Shown here piece after piece: positions 1 to 8,520 of a DNA stretch of 16,306 nucleotides (position 1 is its first letter; every line of letters starts with the position of its first letter). The position numbers and the translations under genes were made by a program. Where the stretch lies: the NCBI GenBank assembly GCA_964625835.1, contig CAZVES010000056.1, positions 1 through 16,306 on the forward strand, written 5' to 3'. Below the pieces are notes generated by a model that saw only the letters and a program-made list of their open reading frames with translations, had not been told where the DNA came from and made no database searches. This DNA is from UBA5336 sp964625835. Lineage in GTDB: Bacteria; Pseudomonadota; Alphaproteobacteria; Caulobacterales; Hyphomonadaceae.

Positions 1-1002
1 TCAGGCCCGCTCGAGCAGGGGGCTGCGCACGCAGTCGAGCGCCGCCTGTAGCACCTCAAGGCCTGCACCGGGCTTTACGGCGCGTTCAGACAGGGTGCGG
101 CGCCAGGCCCGCGCGCCCGGGCGGCCGGCAAACAGGCCCAGCATGTGGCGTGTCATGGCATGCAGGCCGGTCCCGGCTGCAAGCTGGCGTGACACATAGG
201 GGACGTGGCGCTCCACCGCCTCGACCAGCGCCGCTGTGTCCGGCGCGTTCGGGACCTCGCCGGTTTCGAGCCAGTGATCCACCCCCAGCAACAGGGCAGG
301 CGACTGATAGGCCGCCCGGCCGAGCATGACCCCATCAAAGCGCTGCAGGTGATCGCGGCACTGGGCAAGGTCCGTGATCCCACCATTCAGGACGAGGGTC
401 AGGTCCGGACGCGCGGTTTTCAGCGCCGCGACGAGTTCATAGTCCAGGGGCGGGATTTCCCGGTTTTCCCGGGGACTGAGCCCCTTCAGCCAGGCCTTGC
501 GCGCATGGACCGTGAAGACATCGCACCCGGCCGCGGCCACCGTATCGACAAATCCGAACAGTGTTTCGCGCGGCGGGTCCTCATCGACGGCGACCCGGCA
601 CTTCACGGTCACCGGGATGGACACCGCCTCAGCCATGGCGGCCACGCATTCCGCCACCAGCGAGGGCTCTCGCATCAGGCAGGCGCCAAAGGCACCGGAC
701 TGGACCCGCTCCGACGGGCAACCGCAATTCAGGTTCACCTCTCGATAGCCAAACGCCTCACCGATGCGCGCCGCCCGGGCCAGTTTCGCAGGTTCGCTGC
801 CGCCCAGTTGCAGCACCACCGGGTGCTCGGTGTCGGAAAACCCGATCAGCCGGTCGCGGTCGCCATGGATGATCGCATCGGCCGTGACCATTTCGGTGAA
901 CAACAGCGCCCGCCGGCTGAGCGTGCGGTGAAACGCCCGGCAATGGCGGTCGGTCCACTCCATCATCGGGGCGACGACAAATCTGTAGTCTTGTCGGTTC
1001 AT
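1..1002 (-). CDS. dusA: tRNA-dihydrouridine(20/20a) synthase DusA
   Basis: This is a flavin-dependent tRNA-dihydrouridine synthase. By family knowledge it reduces U20/U20a in the tRNA D-loop using FMN and NADPH in the cytoplasm. The 333-residue product has the usual DusA length. Near the N-terminus it shows the DusA signature PMMEWTDRHCR. The catalytic loop reads NLNCGCPSERVQSGAFGACLM, and the active-site cysteine is expected at C95, the second Cys of NCGCPS. VKCRV and the phosphate-binding stretch LNGGI follow, as in the TIM-barrel Dus fold. I chose the ATG at 1002 because homology begins at once with MNRQDYRFVVAPMM; the frame stays open to 1368 but that extension is low-complexity and lacks family character. 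The Shine-Dalgarno is weak. The stop codon occupies bases 1-3, so the gene is complete. It is divergent from the peroxidase-P450 gene and shares the intergenic CRP-type operator. Confidence 0.95.
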   Translation of the reverse strand: MNRQDYRFVVAPMMEWTDRHCRAFHRTLSRRALLFTEMVTADAIIHGDRDRLIGFSDTEHPVVLQLGGSEPAKLARAARIGEAFGYREVNLNCGCPSERVQSGAFGACLMREPSLVAECVAAMAEAVSIPVTVKCRVAVDEDPPRETLFGFVDTVAAAGCDVFTVHARKAWLKGLSPRENREIPPLDYELVAALKTARPDLTLVLNGGITDLAQCRDHLQRFDGVMLGRAAYQSPALLLGVDHWLETGEVPNAPDTAALVEAVERHVPYVSRQLAAGTGLHAMTRHMLGLFAGRPGARAWRRTLSERAVKPGAGLEVLQAALDCVRSPLLERA

Positions 1003-1170
1003 CTCAGCGCTCGCGGGGTCCCTTGGTTGCGCATATCGCAGAGATGGACGGATCCGGCAAACCGCGAAGGCGTTCCGCGTTCCATGGCGGGCCGTGCAGG
1101 GCCCGTTTGTGGGGGCTGATCGGCGGCGCTGGCGGGGAAGGGCGGTTTGAATGCCATGTTTGCGATCTGA

Positions 1171-1186
1171 CGTGACCCTCATCACA
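1171..1186. promoter_or_regulatory. CRP-type operator upstream of the peroxidase-P450 gene
   Basis: The sequence CGTGA-CCCTCA-TCACA matches the CRP consensus TGTGA-N6-TCACA at 9 of 10 defined positions. Its centre lies about 53 bp upstream of the ATG at 1232 and about 176 bp from the divergent dusA start. The CRP-family regulator encoded at 8593-9267 keeps the recognition-helix residues that read this half-site in E. coli. No convincing -35/-10 pair could be placed for the peroxidase gene, so activation or repression cannot be decided. Activation at a promoter with a poor -35 is the simpler reading. Confidence 0.65.
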
Positions 1187-1231
1187 GTTCCGCCCGCGCT
1201 GTTTCGCCATTCTGCAAAGAGGCGTTGAACA

Positions 1232-4200
1232 ATGGGTGGGGCCGTCATGTCTTTGAGATTTCCGCAGGACCGGCGGGATGTGACCAGCAAGAGCATTGAC
1301 GGGATCACAGACCTTGTTGTCTGGGCGCCCATCAAGGAAGGCTTCATCGATGCCTTCGCCAATGTCACCTATGAGAGCCGTCTGAGGATCGTGGCCCAGG
1401 GCCTGCACAATGTGCGCGCCAGTGCGCGTGAATATGAAACCCGCAGGCCCTTTCCCGATACTGCCCAGCGCATCCTGTCGCTGCTGGATTTCCGCATTGG
1501 CGTGGTCGATCGCGACCTCTACGGCGACCATGTGCCGACGGGCGCGGCTGCAGGCGATGTGCCCCTGCGCCGGCCCCGCAAGTACATGTATCTCGTGGCC
1601 ACGTTTGATGGACCCTGGGAGCCCTATATGCGGCTCATCTGGCGGCCGCTGGGCACCTTTCTCGACCTGGTGCTGTGCAATTGCGAGGGCTATGTCCCGT
1701 CCACCGAGAGCTTCGAGAAATATGCTGCCTGGGTGCGCGCCAACCAGCTCGATTCGGCGATTTTCTACGCCTCATCCGGCCTCACCGTGGCCGACACGAT
1801 CTACCTGGAAGAGCTCGAGCGCATCCAGCGTGAAAAGGCGCCCGATGACAGCGACCTGGAGATTGCGGAACTGTCGGCCAAGACCCCGGACAGGGCAGCG
1901 GCGGAGGAATTCGGGTCTGATCCTGTCGGCGCCCTTCGCCTGGCCCTGGAGGCGCTGAATGTCCTCTACAAGCTGGCAGACTATTACCCGCCGCCCTCCG
2001 CGCCCGGCGTGGGCGGCGAGGATGGGTGGTACCTGCTGCGCGCCTCCCGCGACCTTCTGAAAGGGTTCGACCCGAGCCAGGTGCCCGATGCGGTGCGCCA
2101 GGACTATCGCGCCGCACTGGAATGGTTCGAGAACGCGCTTCCTGCCCTGCCGGAAGAAAGCCAGTTTCCGGCCCTCGACCGGGGCGAGATCCAGAAGGGT
2201 GTGCTGACGCCCTATGATAGCGGCGAGACCGTTGTCACCCATGGCGCGCTGTTGCTGATGCGGGTCGTCGATCCGCACAAGGCCCACAACTTCCTGAAGG
2301 CGATTTCGCCGCTGCTGCGCTGGGAGGCCGATGACCCTGATGCCTTGCGCCCGGGCGGCCCGCTTGGAGAGGTTTTCCTCAACATGGCGTTCACCGCCAG
2401 CGGGCTTGAGCGGCTGGGCGTGCCCGACGACCAGCTCAGGGCGTTCCCGAAGGAATTCCGCCAGGGCCTGCGCGAGCGGGCGGCAACCGTCGGAGACCAG
2501 TTCGCCAACCATCCGCGCAACTGGCGCCTGCCCGTGCGCAACTGGCCGCCCGGAGCGGGCGGCCGGCCGCCGATCGAATTGTCAGAGATCGACATGCTCG
2601 TGCAGGGACGGATCAGCTATCGCGGGCGCGAGGATGTGGACGATCCCGGCTTCCGTGACTTTGCCCAGGGCGGCGAGCCGCGCGATGGCGATGCAGCTGA
2701 AAAGGCACTCTCAGATGCGCTGGAGGCGCTGGAGGCAGAGATTGCGCGCGACCCGGCCGGCGCATTCGAGCAGTTTGCCAGGGCGCTCGACCCCCATTGG
2801 GACCACGATTCCGCGCTGCACTTCCTTGTTGATGTCGTGGGCCGTTTCGCGCCCCATGTGGGCTGCCAGCTGCTCGGCGTGGAGAGCATGGAGCGCCAGA
2901 GGGCGCGGGTCACCGACCGTGACGGCAAGACGCCCGAGCCAGGAATGGTCAGTGACCGCGACCATTTCGGCTTCCGAGATGGCATCAGCCAGCCCGTGAT
3001 CTGCGATCGCATCTCGCAGCAGAACCCGCCGAATGACGTGCTGCCCGGCGATGTTGTTTATGGCTATCACAGCACGCGCGGTGACCTTTCGCTGACGGAA
3101 GGCGAGACCGATACGCTGGCCTACAACGGCACCTTCATGGTGGTGCGCAAGATCTCCCAGGATGTCGAAGCGCTCGAACAGGTGTGCGAGGGCCAGCCCG
3201 AGCGCCTGGCTTCCCTCATGGTTGGCCGCACACGCGATGGCGTGCCCCTGGTCGACCCGTCCAACCAGGGCAACACGTTCGATTACAGCGGTGATCCGAA
3301 GGGCCACAAGTGCCCGCTGTCGGCCCATATCCGGCTCGCCAATCCGCGCAGCGTGTTCCATGGGCGCCGGGAGCCCAAACTCATGCGCCGGGGGATGAGC
3401 TATGGGACCCCTTACTCGGCTGAAACCCGCCATGAGGATCGCGGCATCGTTTTCATCGCCTACTGCTCAAGCCTCGCTGAGCAGTATGAAGTGATCCAGC
3501 GCTGGCTGAATGCCGGCAACGCAACGCGGGTGGCCTCCAGCCAGAACGACCCGCTGACGGGCGTGTTTCCGCGCAACCACAAGCCGGTGTTCCGCTATGT
3601 CGACGAGTTGCGCAATGAGGAGGGCGGGGTCACGTATGCGGTGCGCCGGGTGACTCTGGAAAAGCCGCTCACGCGCCTGAACTGGGGCGAGTATTTCTTC
3701 GTCCCGTCGCGCACTGCCTTGAATAGGATCGCGTCGTTCGGGCCTGCCACGTCCCGGCCTGGCCGGGCCGAGAGGGGTGAGCGTGTGATCGGCCAGATCG
3801 AAGCCCTTCCCTTGCGCGTCCAGCAGGAGGAGTGGAAGCGGCTCCTGGAGGACTATCTCACCAAGGACCCGGCCGAACACGACATCACGCCGCTGGTGTG
3901 GGAGGCGATCAATGCCCGCGGCGGGGCCTATGCGGTCGAAGCCGGGATCGCCGCCGATGCCGGCCAGGACGAACCGTTTGAACGCGCCATTGTCGTCACC
4001 GATGAGGCCGAAATCATGAAGGTGCTCAGCAACACGCTGGTGGCCGAAACGCCCGCTGCCTCTCATATCACCTGTCCTTACACGTCGCGAGAACTGCGCC
4101 GCCGCATGGAGTCCCATTTTGGTGGCATCTACGTCACCTATGATCAGGGCTCGGAGTACCAGCGTGAGGCCTATCGCACCAATGAGATCCTGATGGCCTA

Positions 4201-5239
4201 TCCCTTGGAGGCGGCGGTTGAAAAAGGCTTTGCATCGGGGCGCAAGGTCCTCGGGCGCTACAAGCAGGCGGCAGAACAACGCGCACCCCTCCTGGGCGAG
4301 GCCCCGGCCTTCAAGATCGAGCTTGTTGACCAGTATATCCGCCATGCCCTGGCGGACCTGTGTTCGGTCTGGTTCGGCATTCCCGATGGCGTGCATTTCG
4401 ATGCCGGCGGATGGGAGTGGAACCCACCAAAGCCGGTCTGTCCGGGCGATTTCCTCTCGCCCTCCCGCCATGCCTTCTATCCCCGCCCGGCCAAGTCCAT
4501 CGAACGGTTTGCCGCGCTCCATGGCGCCCGGCTCAAGGCGGCCTCCAAGGCCTATATTGATGCCCATTGGGACGATCCCGATGGTATGCCAGGTGATGTC
4601 ACGGGCCCCATGCACCTGCATTTCCGCGATGACACCGAGAGCTATCCCGGCCAGAGCGTGGAGGACATGAAGGACCTTTTGCGGCGCAATGTGATCGGGA
4701 CGATGATCGGCGCGCTGCCGCCTTCGGACTTCAACCTGAGATTTGTTTTTTTCGAACTGTTCCGGCAGGAAACCTTCTGGCGTCACCAGTCCGATTTCAA
4801 GGCCGCCATGGAGGCCGCGTCCGGCGACATCACCAACGCCTATTCATCCACCTTGCGCACGGTCAGGGAGGCGATGTGCAAGCGTCCCGCGCCGGACCTT
4901 TTGTACCGGCACGTGCAGGCTGAAGGGGCGAAAATCGGGAATGTGGTCGCCAACAAGGGAGACCTTGTGATCCTTGTCCTGAGCGCTGCAACCCAGGCCC
5001 GTCTGCGCGGTGGCGACCCGGATGTTTCGGTCGTTTTCGGCGGCAACCGGCAACCCCGTTCGGCCACGACGGGACCGGACGAGCCGCTGCACGCCTGTCC
5101 GGCCCGGAAAATGGCCATGGGCGCCATGACGGGAATAGTTGCTGCACTGTTCGATGCCGGGCGTATTCAGGCCCTGCCGGCTTCACTGATCGTGGAAGTC
5201 TCCGATTGGGAGCCGGCCGCGGGCGGGACGAATGCGTAG
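1232..5239 (+). CDS. DyP-type peroxidase / cytochrome P450-like fusion protein
   Basis: The 1335-residue protein carries two haem domains. Residues 1-315 are unassigned; around 118-154 they read YMYLVATFDGPWEPYM and later CNCEGY, suggesting a ferredoxin-like alpha+beta fold. Residues about 318-835 form a DyP-type peroxidase. It begins EIQKGVL and has the DyP motif HFGFRDGISQP (distal acid D583). Proximal haem ligand H699 lies in AHIRLANPR, distal Arg is likely R719 in RRGMSYG, and the RGIVFIAY strand follows. After a linker, residues about 915-1330 resemble a P450: YTSRELRRRM, an I-helix-like VIGTMIGALPPSDF, a K-helix EAMC at 1213-1216, and the haem-thiolate loop LHACPARKMAMG with C1289. The usual ExxR arginine is Cys. 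There is no signal peptide, so it is probably cytoplasmic. The AAGAGG at 1217-1222 supports ATG 1232; ATG 1247 is an alternative. It likely oxidises an unknown substrate with peroxide. The fusion is clear; function is inferred. Confidence 0.88.
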   Translation: MGGAVMSLRFPQDRRDVTSKSIDGITDLVVWAPIKEGFIDAFANVTYESRLRIVAQGLHNVRASAREYETRRPFPDTAQRILSLLDFRIGVVDRDLYGDHVPTGAAAGDVPLRRPRKYMYLVATFDGPWEPYMRLIWRPLGTFLDLVLCNCEGYVPSTESFEKYAAWVRANQLDSAIFYASSGLTVADTIYLEELERIQREKAPDDSDLEIAELSAKTPDRAAAEEFGSDPVGALRLALEALNVLYKLADYYPPPSAPGVGGEDGWYLLRASRDLLKGFDPSQVPDAVRQDYRAALEWFENALPALPEESQFPALDRGEIQKGVLTPYDSGETVVTHGALLLMRVVDPHKAHNFLKAISPLLRWEADDPDALRPGGPLGEVFLNMAFTASGLERLGVPDDQLRAFPKEFRQGLRERAATVGDQFANHPRNWRLPVRNWPPGAGGRPPIELSEIDMLVQGRISYRGREDVDDPGFRDFAQGGEPRDGDAAEKALSDALEALEAEIARDPAGAFEQFARALDPHWDHDSALHFLVDVVGRFAPHVGCQLLGVESMERQRARVTDRDGKTPEPGMVSDRDHFGFRDGISQPVICDRISQQNPPNDVLPGDVVYGYHSTRGDLSLTEGETDTLAYNGTFMVVRKISQDVEALEQVCEGQPERLASLMVGRTRDGVPLVDPSNQGNTFDYSGDPKGHKCPLSAHIRLANPRSVFHGRREPKLMRRGMSYGTPYSAETRHEDRGIVFIAYCSSLAEQYEVIQRWLNAGNATRVASSQNDPLTGVFPRNHKPVFRYVDELRNEEGGVTYAVRRVTLEKPLTRLNWGEYFFVPSRTALNRIASFGPATSRPGRAERGERVIGQIEALPLRVQQEEWKRLLEDYLTKDPAEHDITPLVWEAINARGGAYAVEAGIAADAGQDEPFERAIVVTDEAEIMKVLSNTLVAETPAASHITCPYTSRELRRRMESHFGGIYVTYDQGSEYQREAYRTNEILMAYPLEAAVEKGFASGRKVLGRYKQAAEQRAPLLGEAPAFKIELVDQYIRHALADLCSVWFGIPDGVHFDAGGWEWNPPKPVCPGDFLSPSRHAFYPRPAKSIERFAALHGARLKAASKAYIDAHWDDPDGMPGDVTGPMHLHFRDDTESYPGQSVEDMKDLLRRNVIGTMIGALPPSDFNLRFVFFELFRQETFWRHQSDFKAAMEAASGDITNAYSSTLRTVREAMCKRPAPDLLYRHVQAEGAKIGNVVANKGDLVILVLSAATQARLRGGDPDVSVVFGGNRQPRSATTGPDEPLHACPARKMAMGAMTGIVAALFDAGRIQALPASLIVEVSDWEPAAGGTNA

Positions 5240-8049
5240 TTGGCCGTGATACCAAGGGCGTCGAGCTGTGCCGTGGGCTCATCCTGTGAGGCATCCAGGC
5301 ATCGGTGAACCATGAGCTGGGTCATCAGACGCTCGCGCTCCGATGCCCGCCGGTTTGCCGCGCCATAGGCCTTGGCAACATACCGCCCGGGCCCGAAGCG
5401 AAGGCCACCGCCGAGGGCCAGGAGGGCCAGTGCACGGTAGGCGGCAACCTCGCCGAGCCTGTCGCCCGAGCGTGCCCGGTTCAACGCCCTTGCGGCATAG
5501 GTGCGGGCTTGCTGGTGCTCGCCAAGCAGGGCATATCCCTCAGCCAGGAAGCCGAAACACAGAGAAATCCGCTGTTGGCTCACGGACATCATCCATTGCG
5601 TGGCCTGTTCGATCTCCTGCAGCGCATCTGGTGCCTTTGAGATCTGGAACATGGCGGCGCGATTGAGCACGCTCGAAATCGCGTGGAAGAAGCGGGAATG
5701 CATGCGCGCAGAGAGTGCCATCACCTGCTCGGTCCGCTTTATGGTCTGGTCCATATCGCCCCGCCAGATGTCGGCGCAGGCGGCATAGGCTAGAATGGCC
5801 ATCCTGACCTCGTGATCGTGGCCCTCGACCAGTTCCAGCGCCTCGGCAAACAGGGCTTCGGTGCCGGACGTGTTGCCCTGGTCGGCGAGCGCGAAGGCCT
5901 TGCAGGCGAGGTTGTAGGCGAGCGCCATGGGCACGCGGGCGCCCTTGTAGCGCGCCCTCTGCATGGCGATGGCCTTATCGAGCGCGGGGTGAGCGGCCTC
6001 GTAATCGGCGGCGGTCACGAACACCTGGCCAATCGTCCCGGCAATCCGGCTGAGCAGGGCCGCATCGTCCAACTCAGTGGCCAATTCGCGTGAGGCAACC
6101 AGCATTTCAAGGCTGCGGCTGGGGTCCCCGAGGCCGTAATGGATGAAGCCCTGCCAGTACTGGCAACGGGCGGCAACTCGCTTGTCCCCACGCTCCCGGG
6201 CATAGAGATCGACACGGGTGAGGCGTGCAAGCTGTTCCCGGCTTGGGTCAAGAATGCTCGCCCGGCCATAATTTTTGACGGCTTTTTCAAGCTGCTCACC
6301 GCCGCCGCGCGCCTTCATGATCTCGTCCATCGCCAGGGCGTAGAAGCCTTGGGCCTGGTCGAGGGATGTGGATGCCAGCGCCTCTGCGCCAGCCCGGTTG
6401 GCATGTTCGATGGCGGTGTCGTGGTCGCCACAGCCCGCCGCGTGAAGGGCAAGCTGTCCATGGAGCCCCGGCAGCGGCTCTGACTGTGCGCGCGCCTCAA
6501 TGGCCTCGCCTGCCTTGCGATGCAGGGCCCGGCGTTCGTCCTGGCCGAGAATGCTTGCGACGGCCTTGCGGGTGATGCCGTGGCGGAACCGCAGCGTGCC
6601 GGCCTGCTGGCCCGGATGCAGGAAGTCGGCGCGGCTGAGAAGGTTCAGCAGCGGTGGCGTCAGGGTTTCTCCGCGCAGCGCTTCAAGCAGCCAGACCGGC
6701 ACGGTGTCGCCGATGATCGCCGCGGCGCGCACACAGGCCTGCACGTTTTCAGACCAGGTGGCCAGCCTGGCGGTGATTACGCCGTACAGCCAGGCTTCGT
6801 CACCTTCATCGCCCAGAACCGTGCCAACCCGGTTCCAGGCATGGGAGAGTTCCTCGATGTAGAGAGCATTGCCGCCGGCCAGGCGCTTGATCCTTTTGAG
6901 GGCGAAGGGGTCGAGCCGGGGGGCAATCGAGCGTGCCAGGGCATCGGCATGCCGGTCTTTTAATGCATCCAGCCGAAGAATCCCGGCGCTGTGCTGGGTG
7001 GCGAAGACCTTGTCAATCGCGCGCGTGGCCACGATCAGCGACAGTCCGGGCGGACCTGTCCGCAAGAGGCCCTCCACAAAACGTTTCAGTTCGTCATCGG
7101 CCCATTGCCAGTCATCAATGGCGAGAAGAACCGGCTTATCAGTTGCCGCTTCGACAAGGCGCGCGATGAGTTCATCGATGGCGGCCTCCGGCGGGGCGGT
7201 GTCCTCCTCGCCCGCAAGCGACCTGGACAATTGAGCCAGGGGGCGTTGCTCACCCGCGCGGGAAGAGTGAACGCAGGCGATGAGGTGCCAGTTTGTCTGG
7301 CCGGGCTCGGGCGCGTTAAGAAATTCCCAGAGCAGCCGGCTCTTGCCCATGCCGGGGTCGGCTTCGATAAGGGCGAGGCCAGGTCCCTCGCGCGGTTGCC
7401 TGACAAAGTGCGAGAGCCATTCCCTTTCCCTGGTCCGGCCGAGGAGCGGGCTTTGCGAGGCGGACTGGGCGGCGCCCGGCTCCGGGTCGGTTTTCAGGAT
7501 GCGCCGGATGCCAAGGCTCTTGTCCATGCCACGGGGCGTGACCTCCTCGGGCGCAGAGAAATCAAACAGGTGCCGGTTGGAACCGATGCTGGTCTCCGAG
7601 ATGATGATTTCACCAGGGCGGGCCAGACCGCACAGGCGTTCTGCCATGTTCACCGGTGTGCCGGAGAGGTCGAAACTCCCCACCACCGGGTCGCCTTCGC
7701 GCAGGATGACGACGCCGGAGTGGATGCCGGTGTGGAACTGAAGCCTGGAGGAAAGGCCGAGGGCCGTCGTGTCGAGCGACTCCACAGCAGTGTGGAGTTC
7801 CATGATGGCATCAATAGCGGTTCGGGTCGCGTCCTCATCGGGCTCCGGGTAGCCAAAGATGAACACGAACCCGTCGCCCAGGGCACGGATGACCTCGCCG
7901 CCATGGTGCTCGATCACGCCCTGGGCCATGTCGCGGAGATCGCGCAGAAGGTTGGAGTAATCCTCCGCCTCCAGTTGATCGGCCATGGCGACGGAGTGCG
8001 ACAGGTCGCTGAAGACAATGGTGACTGTATGGCGGTCTCTTTCAGGCAC
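5167..8049 (-). CDS. class III nucleotide cyclase - AAA ATPase - TPR signalling protein
   Basis: The product is 960 residues if it starts at the GTG at 8049. An N-terminal class III cyclase domain (about 7-165) has TVTIVFSDL with metal-binding D15, RALGDGF with metal-binding D59, D127 in FDLSGTPVN, and the transition-state pair N134/R138 in VNMAERL. The purine-selecting lysine position is R55. An ATPase follows, with Walker A DPGMGKS (K236) and Walker B LLAIDD (D312/D313). The region from about 560 to the end is alpha-helical with TPR-like repeats. This layout matches cyclase-ATPase-TPR signalling proteins; the ligand or partner of the sensor half is unknown. The likely product is cAMP. GTG 8049 has GGAG 9 bases upstream; the frame is open to an ATG at 8406, but that stretch has no domain character. 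It runs opposite to the CRP-family gene and overlaps the end of the peroxidase-P450 gene by 73 bp. Confidence 0.9.
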   Translation of the reverse strand: MPERDRHTVTIVFSDLSHSVAMADQLEAEDYSNLLRDLRDMAQGVIEHHGGEVIRALGDGFVFIFGYPEPDEDATRTAIDAIMELHTAVESLDTTALGLSSRLQFHTGIHSGVVILREGDPVVGSFDLSGTPVNMAERLCGLARPGEIIISETSIGSNRHLFDFSAPEEVTPRGMDKSLGIRRILKTDPEPGAAQSASQSPLLGRTREREWLSHFVRQPREGPGLALIEADPGMGKSRLLWEFLNAPEPGQTNWHLIACVHSSRAGEQRPLAQLSRSLAGEEDTAPPEAAIDELIARLVEAATDKPVLLAIDDWQWADDELKRFVEGLLRTGPPGLSLIVATRAIDKVFATQHSAGILRLDALKDRHADALARSIAPRLDPFALKRIKRLAGGNALYIEELSHAWNRVGTVLGDEGDEAWLYGVITARLATWSENVQACVRAAAIIGDTVPVWLLEALRGETLTPPLLNLLSRADFLHPGQQAGTLRFRHGITRKAVASILGQDERRALHRKAGEAIEARAQSEPLPGLHGQLALHAAGCGDHDTAIEHANRAGAEALASTSLDQAQGFYALAMDEIMKARGGGEQLEKAVKNYGRASILDPSREQLARLTRVDLYARERGDKRVAARCQYWQGFIHYGLGDPSRSLEMLVASRELATELDDAALLSRIAGTIGQVFVTAADYEAAHPALDKAIAMQRARYKGARVPMALAYNLACKAFALADQGNTSGTEALFAEALELVEGHDHEVRMAILAYAACADIWRGDMDQTIKRTEQVMALSARMHSRFFHAISSVLNRAAMFQISKAPDALQEIEQATQWMMSVSQQRISLCFGFLAEGYALLGEHQQARTYAARALNRARSGDRLGEVAAYRALALLALGGGLRFGPGRYVAKAYGAANRRASERERLMTQLMVHRCLDASQDEPTAQLDALGITANYAFVPPAAGSQSETSTISEAGRA

Positions 8050-8411
8050 GCGGTCAAGTCTCCAGTCTTCGCCTCGATCCACGCGCCGCGCCGGAACAAT
8101 ACCCGGTCCGGCCACGGGTAAGGTTACTGTTAATACAGGGTGAAGGTAAGTTTGCACATACGCCCTGCGTACATGTCCGTAGTTTTCACGGGAATTCGCG
8201 CGAAACGTCTGAAATTGGCGGGATTTTCCCGGTCGGCGGCGACTTGTCGAGAGGGCATGTTCACATGGGGAAGGGCACCGCCGCAGCACAGAAGGGCGTC
8301 CTGGATGACTGCGAATGCGCCATTGCGACCGGCGAAACCTTGTATGGCCCCGGCACGAGAATTGTGAATGCGTGGGTGTTTCCGACGAAAGCGTCTGCCA
8401 GACCAAAAGAT

Positions 8412-8453
8412 CAGCGTCAGGAGTCGATCAAACCCAACCGGCTCCTGACGCTG
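8412..8453. repeat. 12-bp perfect inverted repeat
   Basis: CAGCGTCAGGAG at 8412-8423 is repeated inverted as CTCCTGACGCTG at 8442-8453, around an 18-base spacer. On the plus strand it is followed by a C-rich run. On the minus strand it is followed by ATCTTTTGG, only a four-T run, so it is at best a weak minus-strand terminator. No gene upstream on that strand needs one. It lies about 30 bp upstream of the predicted CRP-gene promoter. An operator for another regulator, or the end of an unannotated small RNA, are the other readings. Confidence 0.6.
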
Positions 8454-8483
8454 GTCCCCCCGATCCCTCCTGGGAGAGCCTTC

Positions 8484-8512
8484 GTTACAAGCTTCAATAA
8501 AGCAGCTATAAG
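8484..8512 (+). promoter_or_regulatory. predicted sigma70-type promoter of the CRP-family gene
   Basis: A -35 GTTACA (8484-8489, 4/6) and a -10 TATAAG (8507-8512, 5/6) are separated by 17 bp. This predicts transcription from about 8519. The resulting leader of about 74 bases would begin just before the CRP operator at 8521-8536. The local AT-richness, unusual in this window, supports a promoter. Confidence 0.55.
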
Positions 8513-8520
8513 CGGGCGCG

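Noticed and set aside
205..1119. 304-codon open frame on the plus strand opposite dusA
   Set aside because: It is antisense to a clear dusA, has no family motifs and its length is explained by high GC codon bias.
4965..4980. Partial CRP-like site TTGTGATCCTTGTCC inside the P450 coding region
   Set aside because: Only the left half-site is good, and it lies inside a gene far from any start.
8050..8406. N-terminal extension of the cyclase to an ATG at 8406
   Set aside because: The extra residues are arginine/serine-rich without domain features, and the GTG at 8049 has a well-placed GGAG directly before the cyclase domain.
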